DNA of 64,000 bases from Phascolarctos cinereus. Taxonomy: Eukaryota; Chordata; Mammalia; Diprotodontia; Phascolarctidae. Both the position numbers and the translations under genes were made by a program. Positions within the stretch are counted from its first letter, which is position 1; the number at the start of each line of letters is the position of its first letter. The notes beneath the pieces are model-generated. The model worked only from the letters and a program-made list of their open reading frames with translations. It made no database searches and was not told the origin of the DNA. Location: positions 3,844,001 through 3,908,000 of the forward strand of contig NW_018344058.1 in the NCBI RefSeq assembly GCF_002099425.1. The letters are read 5' to 3'. Positions 14,001 through 27,439 of the stretch are shown here, in pieces.

Positions 14001-14485
14001 CAGGAATCACAAAATCCCAGAGCCAAAAAAGGCGATGAGGATCAACTTTGTTGTTGTTGTCCAGTTGGTTCAGCTGCGTCTGACTCTTCATGACCCCATT
14101 TGGGATCTTCCTGGCAAAGATACTAGAGTAGTTTGCCATTTCTTTATGCAGCTCATTTTTACAGATAAGGGTGAGGGAAATAGGGTTAAGTGCCTTGCCC
14201 AGGGTCACACAGCTAAGAAGTGTCTGAGGCCAGATTTGAACACAGGAAGATGAGTCTTCCTAAGCCCAGGTCCAGTGTTCCAACCACTGTACCACCTAGC
14301 TGTCCTGAGGATCGACTAGTCCAACTCTATAACCTTCCCCTTTATTACTTTAAACAGTTCGGGGAACGGAGGTCCAGAAAGGGTAAGAAATTTACAGCCA
14401 CCTGTAGAAAGCAGCAATGCAACCCCAGAACGAAATTTTCTAACTCTTAGTCCAGTGCCCTCTCCACTAAATCATTCCTCCTGAG
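14001..14485 (-). repeat. MIR (antisense) interrupted by a SINE
   Basis: The two halves 'aggaatcacaaaatcccagag' (14001-14035) and 'gtccagaaagggtaagaaat ... cttagtccagtgccct' (14320-14485) belong to one reversed MIR. The SINE at 14047-14305 splits it. Confidence 0.75.
14047..14305 (-). repeat. long marsupial CORE-SINE (antisense) with target-site duplication
   Basis: The reversed SINE has 'tgcgtctgactcttcatgacc', 'gatcttcctggcaaagatac', 'gggtcacacagctaagaag' and ends 'gtaccacctagctgtcc'. It is flanked by 'tgaggatcaac' (14036-14046) and 'tgaggatcgac' (14306-14316), an 11-bp duplication with one change. Confidence 0.88.
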
Positions 14486-15595
14486 AACCAGTTCCAACTT
14501 TGGGACACATGCCATTAAGTTGCTGATGTCATGTTATAGTTTATAACTAACTTACACTCTCAATATGATACCCAGCAGGTCCCATGGTTCCTTATTACCC
14601 AACGCTTAGTTTACCATAGATACACAACACTGCATTATACTTCCAACCCATTAATAAACACAGAAAATTATAGTACTTGCTTCCCACTCTTCGCAACTCA
14701 AGAGATGTTTTTAGTTTTTCAGTGATGTAAACTAGGAAAAAATGAATAAATCCATTAGGCTAATTTGCCCCTGCTTAGTCCCTGGCTTAGTCTTCATGCC
14801 ACAGGAGGTCTAACTCAAGAGCGAATGTGATGAGGCTAATGAACAAGCATAGCGGAAAACTGGGAAGCTAAGCTCTGTAATCACAGCAGTGTACTGGAAA
14901 ATCTTGGCTCACATGCATCGTCAATTCAGATGGCAGGGGACTGGAGAGGAAAACACCAAGCAGAAAACAGCTCCCAAATAGGCCTTTTTTCTCCTGTCTC
15001 AAAATTAACGTCCTAATGGATTTTCAGTTTTAAAAACAGCTTAAGCTGAACATAACTTTGCCTTCTGCTGGATTTAACAGAGAGATGAAATTCTACGCTA
15101 ATGCAAATGAACCAGTCAATCAATAGAAACAGGTAAAGAGTGTCTGAAAACCAGAGTTAATGGAAAAAAAATGAAAGCACCACGGAATAATCATGACTCA
15201 GTACTCATTCTGCTCTCCAGTGTTTTTCCCTAGTACTACTAACTTGTAATAGGATAACAGTCTTTTCTGGAATAGAGCCATTGTCTGTCCATTGGAAGTG
15301 AATTAAAGAAGGCATTCTGGAGATTCTTTCATTATGGCTATTTATCTGTTACTAGAGAATTAGAACATACAACATACCACCACCACTCATAGACACACAG
15401 ACAGATACAAACAGACACACACCACCACCACCACCATGATGACAACAACAAATATTTACCACAGAGCTAAGCTATCACTATGAAATGTGGCTCAATATTA
15501 CAGGTTTATTGTTATTTTTTATTTTTTATTATTGTTGTCCCTGACCTATAATTTCCTTGGAGTAGAGAACTCCTGGTGAATAAAACCTTCTGATG
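14486..15595. other. intron, unique sequence, possible conserved noncoding DNA
   Basis: No repeat family is recognised over most of this 1.1 kb. Base composition is balanced and includes a POU/octamer-like 'taatgcaaatga'. An ACC/ACA-rich microsatellite lies at 15372-15440. Function, if any, cannot be judged from one sequence. Confidence 0.4.
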
Positions 15596-15599
15596 CTCT

Positions 15600-15755
15600 G
15601 TAACCTGCAGTTTTAAGACAGTTTCCTGGGATACTGAGAGTTTAAGTGACTTGCCCAGGATCACACAGCCCCTACGTGTCAGAAGCGGGACTTGAACCCA
15701 GGTCCCCCTAACTCTACAACTGGTTTTCTCTTGCCTATGCTATTCTGCTCTGATC
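15600..15755 (-). repeat. MIR-like SINE (antisense)
   Basis: 'gtttaagtgacttgcccagg atcacacagcc' and 'gggacttgaacccaggtccc' are diagnostic. Confidence 0.8.
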
Positions 15756-16225
15756 AGTGCTGTTAAATCCTATGGTGAAGCCAAAGTATCACATTTCACA
15801 GTCGTTTAGGGTTTTTTTCGTACAAAACCTCATTCTAGGATTCATGGGAAGGCTTACATGAAATGACTTCATGAAGTAAGCAGAACCACAAAAACAACAC
15901 ACGCAAAGTCTACACCAGTGTAAACAGAAAGAACAAGAGAGCAAAACTGTATGTGGTGTGATACGGAGAACAAGTTTGGCAGCAGAAGGGATGAACTGAG
16001 GAGTCTCCCTCTTTCTGATGAAAAGATGTTGGGGGCAGGAGTGCTGTGCATGCTGTCAAGCAAGGCCAATGTTGGTTAGCTTTTCTGAAGTTTAAAAAAA
16101 AAATCTTTGTTACAAGGGAAGGAGGCTGTCTCAAGGTGGGCTATATCTGCAAATTAACATGGCATAAAAAGGAAAAGGCATCAATAAAACTTAAAAAAAA
16201 CCTGCCACATTTACAGAGCGTCAAC
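15756..16225. other. intron, no recognised element
   Basis: No clear repeat or exon. Short overlapping open frames on both strands have no motif and no splice context. Confidence 0.5.
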
Positions 16226-16375
16226 TACTATATAATCTATGGTCTTTCAAAGTGTCCTGAGAGGCTAGTTAAGAGACTTACTCATGGTCCCACCGCTACT
16301 GTGTCAGAGGCAAGATTCTAAACAAGTCTTCCTGACTCCAAACCCAGCGTCTCATCTACTAAATCTCCCTTCATC
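16225..16375 (-). repeat. MIR (antisense)
   Basis: 'caaagtgtcctgagaggctag', 'actgtgtcagaggcaagattc' and 'gtcttcctgactccaaaccc' follow the reversed MIR/SINE head. Confidence 0.7.
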
Positions 16376-16800
16376 TTACAGCTATTTCAAGAAAAATATC
16401 AACTACAAATAAAAAATAAAACCTAAGCAGATCCCTTTATTAACACACTACCTAAGAGTGCAAAATGTAGAAATTCACCAGATAAAGCTATAAATAATGG
16501 CCAACAAGTAGTTTTCTTTTTTTGTTCCTTTTCCAACACTAAAACATACAATAACATCTCTTTACTTTTCCCACCTTTTAGCTGCAGAACATTAATAGCT
16601 AACATCTTTATTACCTACACTTCTACCTAATTCAAGCTACTATCCTCTTGTCAACACATCTGTTTAAAGAAAGGTCTAAGTTATGTTTCATTTGTAAAGT
16701 TTTTCATTTTGAATGACTTGAGTTTTCAATCTGAATGTTGACTTAACAGTTGTATTACTTATATAGTTGTATTACTTAGAAATCTAAGCTCACCGTAAAA
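16376..16800. other. intron, no recognised element
   Basis: A/T-rich, with no gene or clear repeat seen. It contains a short tandem echo, 'agttgtattact', at about 16748 and 16764. Confidence 0.5.
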
Positions 16801-16970
16801 TGCGCTCTGATTATGAAGAAACAACGTGAAGATTTGATTTAGGACCTGCCTCTCTCACTTGTCAGCTATGTAGCCTGGGATAAAGCGTGTCCTCCCTCTA
16901 GGCCTCTGTTACCTCACGTATAAAATTAGAAGGTTAGACTGGATAACCAAAAAACCCCATTTGAGTTTAT
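16801..16970 (+). repeat. MIR (sense)
   Basis: 'ttgtcagctatgtagcctggg', 'ctaggcctctgttacctcac' and 'gaaggttagactggataacc' follow MIR. Confidence 0.7.
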
Positions 16971-17104
16971 ACCATCCATGTTAGTGTGACTCTCTTTGGC
17001 TGAAAACAACAGGTTTAACACAATTGTTATAATGACACTTAATTTACTTCTATGAGGTTACCTAAACCAAAGGATGGTAAAAACTCAAGAAATGACTTCA
17101 TTTA

Positions 17105-17285
17105 TTATCAATCATGGACTCGTCAATCTAGAGCCAGAAAGAACCTAAAGGGTCCATTGTGTCCAGCTCCCTTATTTTACAGATGAAGAAACTGAGGCCC
17201 AGAGAAGTTAATGGATTTGCCCAAGGTCACAAAGTAGCATTTGAACTTGGGTCCTCTATTATTCTTTCCACTATACAAAATGACA
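17105..17285 (-). repeat. MIR (antisense)
   Basis: 'cttattttacagatgaagaaac', 'aggcccagagaagttaatgg' and 'gcccaaggtcacaaagtagc' are clear reversed-MIR motifs. Confidence 0.88.
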
Positions 17286-17399
17286 CCACACATGTTCAAA
17301 GTCTCAGACTATACTTACTGTCTACCACATTTAGATTGAAAGTACAAAATGTTAATTTGTGAAGGGAATATTCTTGGCTCATAATCTCTTAAAACACTG

Positions 17400-17565
17400 A
17401 ATGCAAAATCTGGAAGGCGATCTTAGGAAACATCTAATCCAACTCCCTCATTAATAGGTGACCATTTCACTACAAAGGTGAAATGACTTTCTAAAGGTCA
17501 TACGGGTCAAAAGCTACAGAACTGAATTCAGAACCCCAGTTCATTGACGGTGGCTCTCCTTAACA
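17400..17565 (-). repeat. MIR (antisense), degenerate
   Basis: 'aaacatctaatccaactccctc' and 'gtgaaatgactttctaaagg' match the reversed MIR tail. It lies 130 bp from the donor of exon D, on the intron side. Confidence 0.65.
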
Positions 17566-17671
17566 CATGACATCCTTCTTCAACAGTGAATGAAACAAAA
17601 ACACAAAATCTTCAAAGTCAAGGGTATTTATGACCCTTCACCTCCCCTCACAAAAAACAAAAACACTCTCA

Positions 17672-19144
<1,473 letters not shown>

Positions 19145-19395
19145 AGGCAGCCGGATTGCATAGTGGATAAAGTGCCAGGTCTGCAAGTCAGAAAGACGAG
19201 TTCAAATCCAGCCTCAGATGATTACTAGCTATGTGACCCGGAGCAAGTCACTTAACCCTGTCTGTCTCAGTTTTCTCACCTATAAAATGAGCTGGAGAAG
19301 GAAATGGCAAACCACTCTAGCATCTTTCCCAAGAAAACCCCAAAAGGAGTCGCAAAGAATCGGACACAACTGAAAAATGACTAAGCACAAACACA
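19145..19395 (+). repeat. long marsupial CORE-SINE (sense)
   Basis: It runs from 'aggcagccggattgcatagtg' through 'gttcaaatccagcctcagatg', 'gagctggagaaggaaatggc' and 'aatcggacacaactgaaaaatg'. This is the long SINE type with the 'aaatggcaaaccactc' 3' body. Confidence 0.9.
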
Positions 19396-19704
19396 TTTTG
19401 GAGTTTTAAATGAACTAGGACAACCAAAAATAAATCTCAGGTCTCCAATACACAGCTATGGTAACTCCTGCCTGCTCATTCCAAGATCTTAAATGCCCTA
19501 TTCCACAAAATGTTCTAAACACTTCCACAAGCTTTGACTTTGACCATTATAGCCCATACTTCTCCCTCTACCATGCTTCACACTATAATTACAAAGTTCA
19601 CCAGCACTTGTTTTCTCATTATTTCCCATTTGCTAGTACTGTCTTCCTGATTAGACTGTGATAATATTAATGATGACAGTGATGATAAGGATGATGATGG
19701 GAAT

Positions 19705-19892
19705 AATAATTGTTGTTCAGTCATATCTGACTTTTCATGACTCCATTTGAGGTTTTCTTGGCAAAGATATTAGAGTGGTTTGCCATTTCCTTCTCTAGCT
19801 TATTTTAAAGAAAAGTAAACTGAGGCAAGATCTGAACTCATGTCTTCCTGACTTCAGGCCCAGGACTCTATTCACTCTATCTAGCTGCCCAA
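19705..19892 (-). repeat. long marsupial CORE-SINE (antisense), partial
   Basis: 'tgttgttcagtcatatctgac', 'gttttcttggcaaagatatt' and 'cactctatctagctgccc' mark a reversed long-type SINE lacking its central part. Confidence 0.85.
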
Positions 19893-20130
19893 CATATTAA
19901 TGGCTGGCATTTATATAGTGCATTAAGGTTTACAAAGGACTTTACATAGATATACCACCTGTTTGATCCTCACAACAACCTTATGAGGTAGACGCTGTTA
20001 AACATAAGCAGACAGAGAGAGAAAGTGACTTTACCAGGATTACACACCTAGTAACTGTCTGAAAGAGAATTCAAACTGAAGTCTTCCTAATTACAAGTCC
20101 ACACTACCCACCCTGTCATACTGCCTCCTC
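19893..20130 (-). repeat. MIR (antisense)
   Basis: 'tttacaaaggactttacatag', 'gatcctcacaacaaccttatg' and 'tgaaagagaattcaaactg' follow the reversed MIR almost end to end. Confidence 0.85.
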
Positions 20131-20309
20131 TGTGAGTGAACAGAAAATAGAGATCACATCTGGTGTCCCCAAAGTGGCTGAGAGTACATTTAATAAATAC
20201 ATGCTGGCTGGTAACTGGCTTAAGAAAACCAAACTACTACTGTCGCCTCTTCAGTATTTCTTCATCCCAAGACTTCAAACATGATTCTGCCAAAACGAGG
20301 CCTCAGAAT

Positions 20310-20445
20310 CTCCATGAAGCCAATTAATTCAGAAAAGGAAGGAACTCAGCGGTCATCTAGTCCACCATCTCATTATATATCAAGAAACTGAGGCACAGGA
20401 AGGTTTAGCTTTTTGTACAAGGTCAACTGGTTTTGAGTCATGGAA
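20310..20445 (-). repeat. MIR (antisense) fragment
   Basis: 'gcggtcatctagtccaccatc' and 'aagaaactgaggcacaggaagg' are reversed-MIR motifs. Confidence 0.75.
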
Positions 20446-20774
20446 AATCCATCCAATGTAATACAACTAATTTTTACCCAACAGGTCAATCATTATTTCT
20501 TCAAGTCTTAACTTCCCTGCACATCTAAATTTACACAGGGGTTGCCAAGGCTGAGCTTTTGATAACCATATTATTGTAATAAAGTCACCTGACCTTCAAT
20601 GTATTAGTGAGAATTTTTTAATGATCCCTTGACCTATGTAACTCACAGGGCTGGAAGGAAAACACTTTATAAACTGTAAAGCATGTTATTAATGAATTTT
20701 TATTATTACTCACCTTGTCAGGTGATCAATGTAACACATACGACAATTTTGGCATTTTAAACCACCTATTGGTA

Positions 20775-20945
20775 GTTTTTATTTTTACAATTTTTTTTAA
20801 TTTTTCCCTAATTACATGCAAAAACAATTTTTAACACTTTTAAATTTTTTTTCAAAAAAAATTTTTTTTTTAATTTTTAAAAAGTTTAAAAAAAAATTTT
20901 CAGTTCCAGATTCTTTCCCTCCCTCCCCTCTCCCCATCAGTACTT
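20775..20945 (-). repeat. L1 3' end (antisense)
   Basis: 'ccctaattacatgcaaaaaca', a T/A-rich expansion, then 'cagttccagattctttccc tccctccc' is the reversed marsupial L1 terminus. The A/T part is expanded. Confidence 0.7.
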
Positions 20946-22290
20946 TTTTTTAACATTATATACTTAGGAATTCTTATGTTATCTCACATGAAATAATGTA
21001 TATAAAATGTTTCATAAACCTTAAAGTGCTATGTAAATGATTATTATTGTTATGTTAATGTTGACATTTAAAAATGTGTAAGTTAGGTATTTGGAGCTAA
21101 GGGGATATTTTTCCCAATGAAATTAGTCATACAGGATGCTGAGGTACCCAAGGTGAGCCCAAAGAAGCATATTTAATCAATACAAAGCTTAAAATAGTAC
21201 TACACTAAAGTATTATGGAATATACCACTATTCACAACAATGTTTTTCTGAGAAAACCTATCCTGATTTCTACCTTGGGGCTCTAAATAAGGAACAAGGA
21301 CCTCATCAATTCCTTCCCCTTTCTGTACTATACACAGCAGGAGAAGTTCCCCAAAATCAGGGAGGGAAAATTGGACTGGCAGTCTTAAGATTCTAAGAAG
21401 AGTTCCTAGGAAAGGTCAGGGATATGGAAAAGGGAATGCCAGGCGATGAGTAGAAGAAGAAGCAGTAGCAGCCTGCATCTTGTCCAAGCAAAAGAACCCA
21501 GGAAAATGGGGGAAATAGAGATAGGAAAAATAGAAGAGGATATTCACCTTGATTCTGCAGTGGCCAAGAAGGAAGTGGTCCCACTATTTGTGACGAGAAG
21601 GTTCTATGTATGTGGTGGTTGAAATAATGAGATGAGTCTTTAGACGGACAGCCAATTATGAAGCTGAATGTTCCTAAGTCAGATGTTCGTAAATTTGTGA
21701 TTCCCAGAAGTGGCTAAGAATACAACAGTCTCATCATCCCTTCACCCCAGTACTGAGATAGGTCCAAATGAAACATATACCTAACTCTATTATGTTCAGC
21801 ATTAACCAGGACCTGAGACTGAATGAATAGAGATTGGCAGGGCAGACAAGAAGTTTCATAGGCATGTGCCCTTCCCAAAGAAGATGACCCACTAAGATTA
21901 CCCCCACCTCACAAATATTACTCCCTTACCAAACAATACCACATCCAACTCATCGGGTTTGAAGACTGGCCAACACATTCTCAAATCAAATCATACAATG
22001 AATAAGCAGAAATACACAGAACTACTTGGACCAGATAAAATTCAAATGTCTGAAGTTTCCCTATGCAGCATAAAAAAACACATCTACCAGGAGAAGTCTG
22101 TGGCAATCTAAAAAGATGGTTTGTGCTCATGTCGGCAGTGGCAAGTAGCAGCTCCGAAAGAGTTGTGGGTTTATTTCAGACAAAGAGAGACCCAAATACC
22201 AAATAAAACAATACTCAGGGAAAAAAATTAAATAGAATACCATGCTACCATGATCCCAGACAAATAAAGCATTTGTGATTATAAGAGAAC
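20946..22290. other. intron, mostly unassigned
   Basis: 20985-21060 resembles a MIR tail ('cttaaagtgctatgtaaatg attattattg'). The rest shows no repeat or exon I recognise. Confidence 0.45.
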
Positions 22291-22299
22291 TTAAATCTT

Positions 22300-22425
22300 A
22301 AGTCACTGGCTGCTCCCTGGAGACTGGATGTCATTTCGGTGGAATGTAAGCTGCTTGAGGGCAAATTGCTTTGTTTTTGTATCAGACCAGCACCTAACAT
22401 ACTGCCTTACATATTAAGTTTTAAA
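22300..22425 (+). repeat. L2 3' end (sense)
   Basis: 'ggaatgtaagctgcttgaggg caaattgc', then 'cagcacctaacatactgcctt' is the L2 3' terminus in sense. Confidence 0.75.
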
Positions 22426-22629
22426 AACCTATGGTTCTATGCTGTACCCCTAAAACCAGGACAAATTTCTGTCTAAATCAATAAAGGTCGCTAGAATGTA
22501 ACAAACAAATAGAATGTAACATGTACATGTACCTAAATGTAGATACAGATACAGATATGTCCTTATCATCCAGACTTGGTTCCCAACTACATTATTTTAG
22601 AAAGGATTAGCTTTAGAAGAGATATAGGT

Positions 22630-23440
22630 AGCTTTCAGAGAAAGAAAATATCCATATGAAGAAATGTTCTAAATCATTAAAAATTAGAGAAATACGAATT
22701 TAAACAACTCTGAGGTACCACCTCACATCCATCAGATTGACAAAGATGTCAAAAAAAGAAAATGACAAATGCTGGAGGGGCTGGGGAAAAATAATCATAT
22801 TAATGCACTGCTCACAGAATTGTGAGCTGGTCCAGACATTCTGGAAAGGAATTTAGAACCATGCCTCAAAGTATTCTTTGCCCCAGAAATACTCCAAAGG
22901 TCTATTGGTCTAAACCTCAAAGAGACAGAAGAAAGAGGAAAAAGGACCCAAGTGTACAAAAATACTTACAGAACCTCTTTCTGTGGTGACAAAGAATTGA
23001 AAATTGAGGGGATGCCCACCAAATGGGAATGGCTGCACAAGCTACAGCATATGAAGGTGATAAATACTACTGGGCTCTAAGAAATGAAGGTGACAGTTTC
23101 AGAGAAATCTGAAAAGACTTATATGAAGTAACACAACGTGAAGTGAGCAGAACCATTTATATACCAATACTGTAAAGACAAACAATTTTGAAAGACTGAT
23201 GAAAGAAACCCTGATCAACACAGTTTAACAACCACAATTCCAGAGGACTCAAGATGAAATATGTCACCTACCTCCAGATACAGAAATAATGGACTCAACA
23301 CAGATTGAGACCGGGGGGGAAGAGGCATGGCTGATACAAGAATTTGTTTTGCTTGACTATACGTGTTTGTAACAGGTATTTTTTTCCCTTATGTCTTCAG
23401 CTGGGGTAGAAGGAAAGAATGATCTGGAAATGTTCACAAC
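22630..23440 (+). repeat. L1 ORF2 3' end plus 3' UTR, degenerate
   Basis: It follows the marsupial L1 order: 'aattagagaaatacgaattt', 'ctgaggtaccacctcacatcc', 'acaaatgctggaggggctgg', 'aaaaggacccaagtgtac', 'gaagtgagcagaaccattta', then the 3' UTR ('ccagaggactcaagatgaaat'). No long frame survives. This is an older copy. Confidence 0.85.
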
Positions 23441-23659
23441 CTCACTTAATCTCAGCAAACAAGCCCCCTTGCCAGTCCACTACATTTAAGAATCTAATCC
23501 ATATGCTATAACACTACTGAATTTTAGCCTGTTGAGTGTTATTCACAAGGTACATTTATTAGTTCTGACTCCCCTCGAAGGTTAGCTCTGCCTTACACTT
23601 CCTCTCTGTCCAGCACGGTGTAGTTAAATACACAGCAAGAATGCCATAAATGTCTTTAA

Positions 23660-23790
23660 TAAACCAGAAGGGTCTTTAAGCATCTTCTAACGTAAGCCTC
23701 TCATTTTACAAATGGCTGTAATTGGGGCTCAGAGTTTAAAATCATTTGTTCAAAGTCACACAGGCAATAAGTAAATAAAGGGGGCACTTT
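23660..23790 (-). repeat. MIR (antisense), degenerate
   Basis: 'ctctcattttacaaatggctg' and 'tcaaagtcacacaggcaataa' match the reversed MIR. Confidence 0.6.
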
Positions 23791-24205
23791 TAGCTCAGCA
23801 GATAACGTCTAAACAAGATTAGAAAAGATCCAAGAGGAAAGACAAAAAAGTCTGAGTGATGGAATGTAACCCTAATATCCTCTTAAACATAGCAGAAGGT
23901 ATACCTGCCTGATTTTCACTCTTTACATGAAGAACAGTTCACACTGACATACTATACTTTGGATTCCTATAAGAGTGACAGGAGGAAAAAACTCCACATG
24001 TGAAACTGCCATGTGCTCAATCACATCAGCCAAAAATGCCCTGCTGTTCCCCTCCCCCCTTATCGTTGCCCAGGTCCCTCAAAAAAGAACTAAATCATTA
24101 TTTCATCTGAAATTACAGCATTTCATTCTGCCTCTCCTCCTAGCCCTGCAAAATGAATGCTCCACACAGACACTCTCACTGTCTCAAACACTTACCACCT
24201 ACACC

Positions 24206-24264
<59 letters not shown>

Positions 24265-26820
24265 GTTTTCACTTACTCATTTCCCCCTACAGGACACAAA
24301 AAAGCAGCAGTGATCAAAAGTTACCCGACAGCAAACTATTTAGATTTTTTTAAAGAAAATTTCTCTTTTTAATTGCCCATGGAAACAGCAAGGAACCTTT
24401 GGCTAGCTAGTCCTGTTCAACACTTGGCCATTTCCCAGGTACTGTTCTAACCCTCTACCTTCCCCTCCCTTCCTTCCCCTCCCCTGCAGGCAGTTTCGAA
24501 GGGAAGCCTGTACTTCCAATTGTGATAGGTTGTGGCACCAGATCTCCCACTAGACACAAGCATATTGCACAACTTGTGCCTTGCTACAACTTGCAGCAAG
24601 CCAAGGAATGGGCATGATGAATCAATACAGCATTCATAACGTTAGTTTTGTTTTGGAAACAATTTAAAGAAATAGTTGGGGAGAGGGGAGGGGCCTATCA
24701 TACAGGATAGTAAAGGGAAGGATTCTTTCTTACCCATTCCCTCACTTCAAAATCTGCTCTATTCTTCCATACCCTCCCATTTACCTCCAATGTTTGAGGC
24801 TACCCACAAATTCTATGGATTTTTTAAAAGTTGTTTAAAAAGTAGCAATTCAGCAGGGATTGCAGTACCCAAGTAAAATGCTTGACAACATAGTTTCTGA
24901 CCTACTCAAAAGATTCATGGCTCACTGCAGAAGAGCACTGGGGAGAAACAGGAGGCATAAATATTAATTGGTATTATTATGAATTATTATCATTACCATT
25001 ATTATCAACCTGCAATGTACATGTTCCTTCACAGACAACAGTCATGACTGAATGTAAAACAAGTCTCACAACTGCCACAGGACAAAACACACTTTCTGAT
25101 CCCTTCACAAGCCAGTACTCTCTGTAAGCACAGCACCCACATAACTGATTATACAGGTCATCAAATGCAGCTGCTGCTCTCTGTGGTTCAAAAGTAATAC
25201 AAGAAATCACCTACATAATTGGTCAAAATTCTTAAAGATCTCCTTCCATAACAAATGAAAGGAACAATCCTCTTGTAATTAAACAATTAATTAAAATTAA
25301 GTGTAAGTAAATGTAATTAAATTTAAATAAATGTAATTTAAAATTATTACAAAATTATAGTATAGTGTAAACAAAATTGATTCGATATATTGCAAAGCAT
25401 CATTATGATCTCAATTTTAAAAGCATATGAATTTGGTAGACGGCATGGCACTGCATACATTACCATCCATCCATCTATTTACCTATCTATCTATCTTCAT
25501 TACTTTAATCTGCAAAATGAGTATACAAAAAAATAAACAGAATAAAACTCACATAAGCTGTGTCTGTACCTCCACATCTGTATTTCATACCTCTCAACAA
25601 GCAAAAGCCTGAAACCCAGCAGGAAAGAGGGCCAAAGCTACTTATAAAATCTCTCCTCTGACAACCACAAAATAAAGTCTATTGAAAAATCAAGAGAAAA
25701 ACACATTTTAAATTATCACTCTTGATGCCCGAAGCAACTGAAAAGGAAAAAGAAAGTATCCAACTCTGGCCAGCCCCAGGAGGATACCAGACAAGAACCT
25801 CAATCTCATCTCCTAAGACGTTGACCACTTCTGTAGAAAACATCAAGAGGCATGGCACCATCAACAACTACATTTCCCTTCCAACTTCAAACTAAGGAAA
25901 GAAAGCAGGTGGATGGAGGCACCCACAGCAGAATAAACAGGAAAGTCAGCCAAGACTTTTACCCTTTTCAGGCTCTGAGCACCTTCAAGCTGATGGTGAC
26001 ATGGTCTCCTCTAAAGCTGGTGCTTACAATCCCAGCTTGGTTGCACAAAACACCCAACTCATGCAGGCAGACACACCTGCCCTATGTTCACACTGACTGC
26101 CCCAACCTGGAAAAAGTCAGTCACCTCCCACTGAGACGCACCTGACTCCTTTCACTGAAGCTTTCATAACTCCACTAAGCTATTTCATAGAAGGGATTCT
26201 CAGGAAAACACCAACTATGAAAAGTCTCCTTCCCTGATTGTAATCCTGTTCATCTCCAGACCACTACTCATTTCCCCTTCCCACTGAAATAGTTTTTATT
26301 AAAAAGCAGTCTTTATTTTATCTAGCTAGGAAAGCTTACTAGGATTTGTCTGCTCCTATGCCCTTAACTACCCCTATCTTTTTTCTGCCTTGGGTTGGGA
26401 AATAACCTTCTTTAATAGGTTAAGTTTTTGGATTTTTTTTTCTAATTCTCTATCTGGAATTCTAGAGACTATAAAAATAAATATTTTCAACATTACTCTT
26501 TTAAAAGCAAAATTCCTTTTTCTTACACAGGTCCATATACATTTTACATGTATATCTGTGTTTGTCCACGTCATAGGGGATGTTCTATATCAAAGACAAA
26601 TAAAACAGATCACTGACGTTGTCCAGATGTTCCAGTGAGTAGATAACACTGTACAGATTACATAACACAAGTCTCCCCAATAAGATTCATAATATTCATG
26701 ACATTGGCTTCGTCATCCACACTTTAAAAACAAATTGGACACATAATCACACATAGCTGGAGTAATATGCAGATTTGATTTTGAAACTGCATAGCACTTT
26801 TTTTTAATGTATTCCACACT
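23791..26820. other. intron, largely unassigned 3 kb
   Basis: Apart from the microsatellite at 24205-24262, an A/T-rich tract with repeated 'taattaaa' near 25260-25350, and ATCT runs near 25465-25495, I recognise nothing. A 97-codon open frame at 25852-26145 has no motif and no convincing splice borders. Confidence 0.45.
24205..24262. repeat. (CT)n(CA)n microsatellite
   Basis: About 11 CT units run directly into about 18 CA units. Open frames of Leu-Ser and Thr-His repeats across it are artefacts. Confidence 0.95.
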
Positions 26821-26824
26821 TCCT

Positions 26825-27330
26825 ATTTAATATTTTTCCCAATTACATGTAAAAATAATCTTTAACATTTGTTTTTCTTTTCAAGTTCCAAATTCTCTCC
26901 CTTCCTCCTTTCCCTGCCCCCTCACTGAGAAAGCAAGCAATGTGATATAGGTCAGACATGCAAAGCATATTTCCATATTAGTCATTTTATGAAAGAAAAC
27001 ATAGACAAAGGGAAGGAAGGAAGGAAGGAAGGAAGGAAGGAAGGAAGGAAGGAAGGAAGGAAGGAAGGAAGGAAGGAAGGAAGGAAGGAAGGAAGGAAGG
27101 AAGGAAGGAAGGAAGGAAATTAAGTTTTAAAAAGTACTGCTACTATCTGCATTTGGACTCCATCAGTTCTTTCTCTGGAAGTAGATAGCATTTTTCATCA
27201 TAAGTCCTTTGGAATTGTCCTGGAACATGACATTGATGAGAATACCTAAGTCATTCATAATTGATCATACAATATTGCTGTTAGTATAAAATATTCCACT
27301 GTTTTTGTGTAGCACTTTCAATGATACTGT
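26825..27330 (-). repeat. L1 3' UTR (antisense) carrying an expanded GGAA tract
   Basis: 'cccaattacatgtaaaaataat' and 'caagttccaaattctctccc' begin the reversed L1 end. After the tract it continues 'ggactccatcagttctttct', 'catcataagtcctttggaatt' and 'attgatcatacaatattgctg', all reversed L1 3' UTR. Confidence 0.85.
27011..27119. repeat. (GGAA)n microsatellite, about 27 units
   Basis: Pure GGAA/AAGG repeat of about 109 bp inside the L1 3' UTR. It is (TTCC)n in the TANC1 transcript. Confidence 0.97.
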
Positions 27331-27439
27331 TGAGCTACTTGCTAGCACAAAATTCCTTCTTCATAAAGCACAATGTTATTCCCATGAAGCCATATGTAAG
27401 TTAATTAGGTAACACCACAATCTCAGAAGAATCAGGTAG

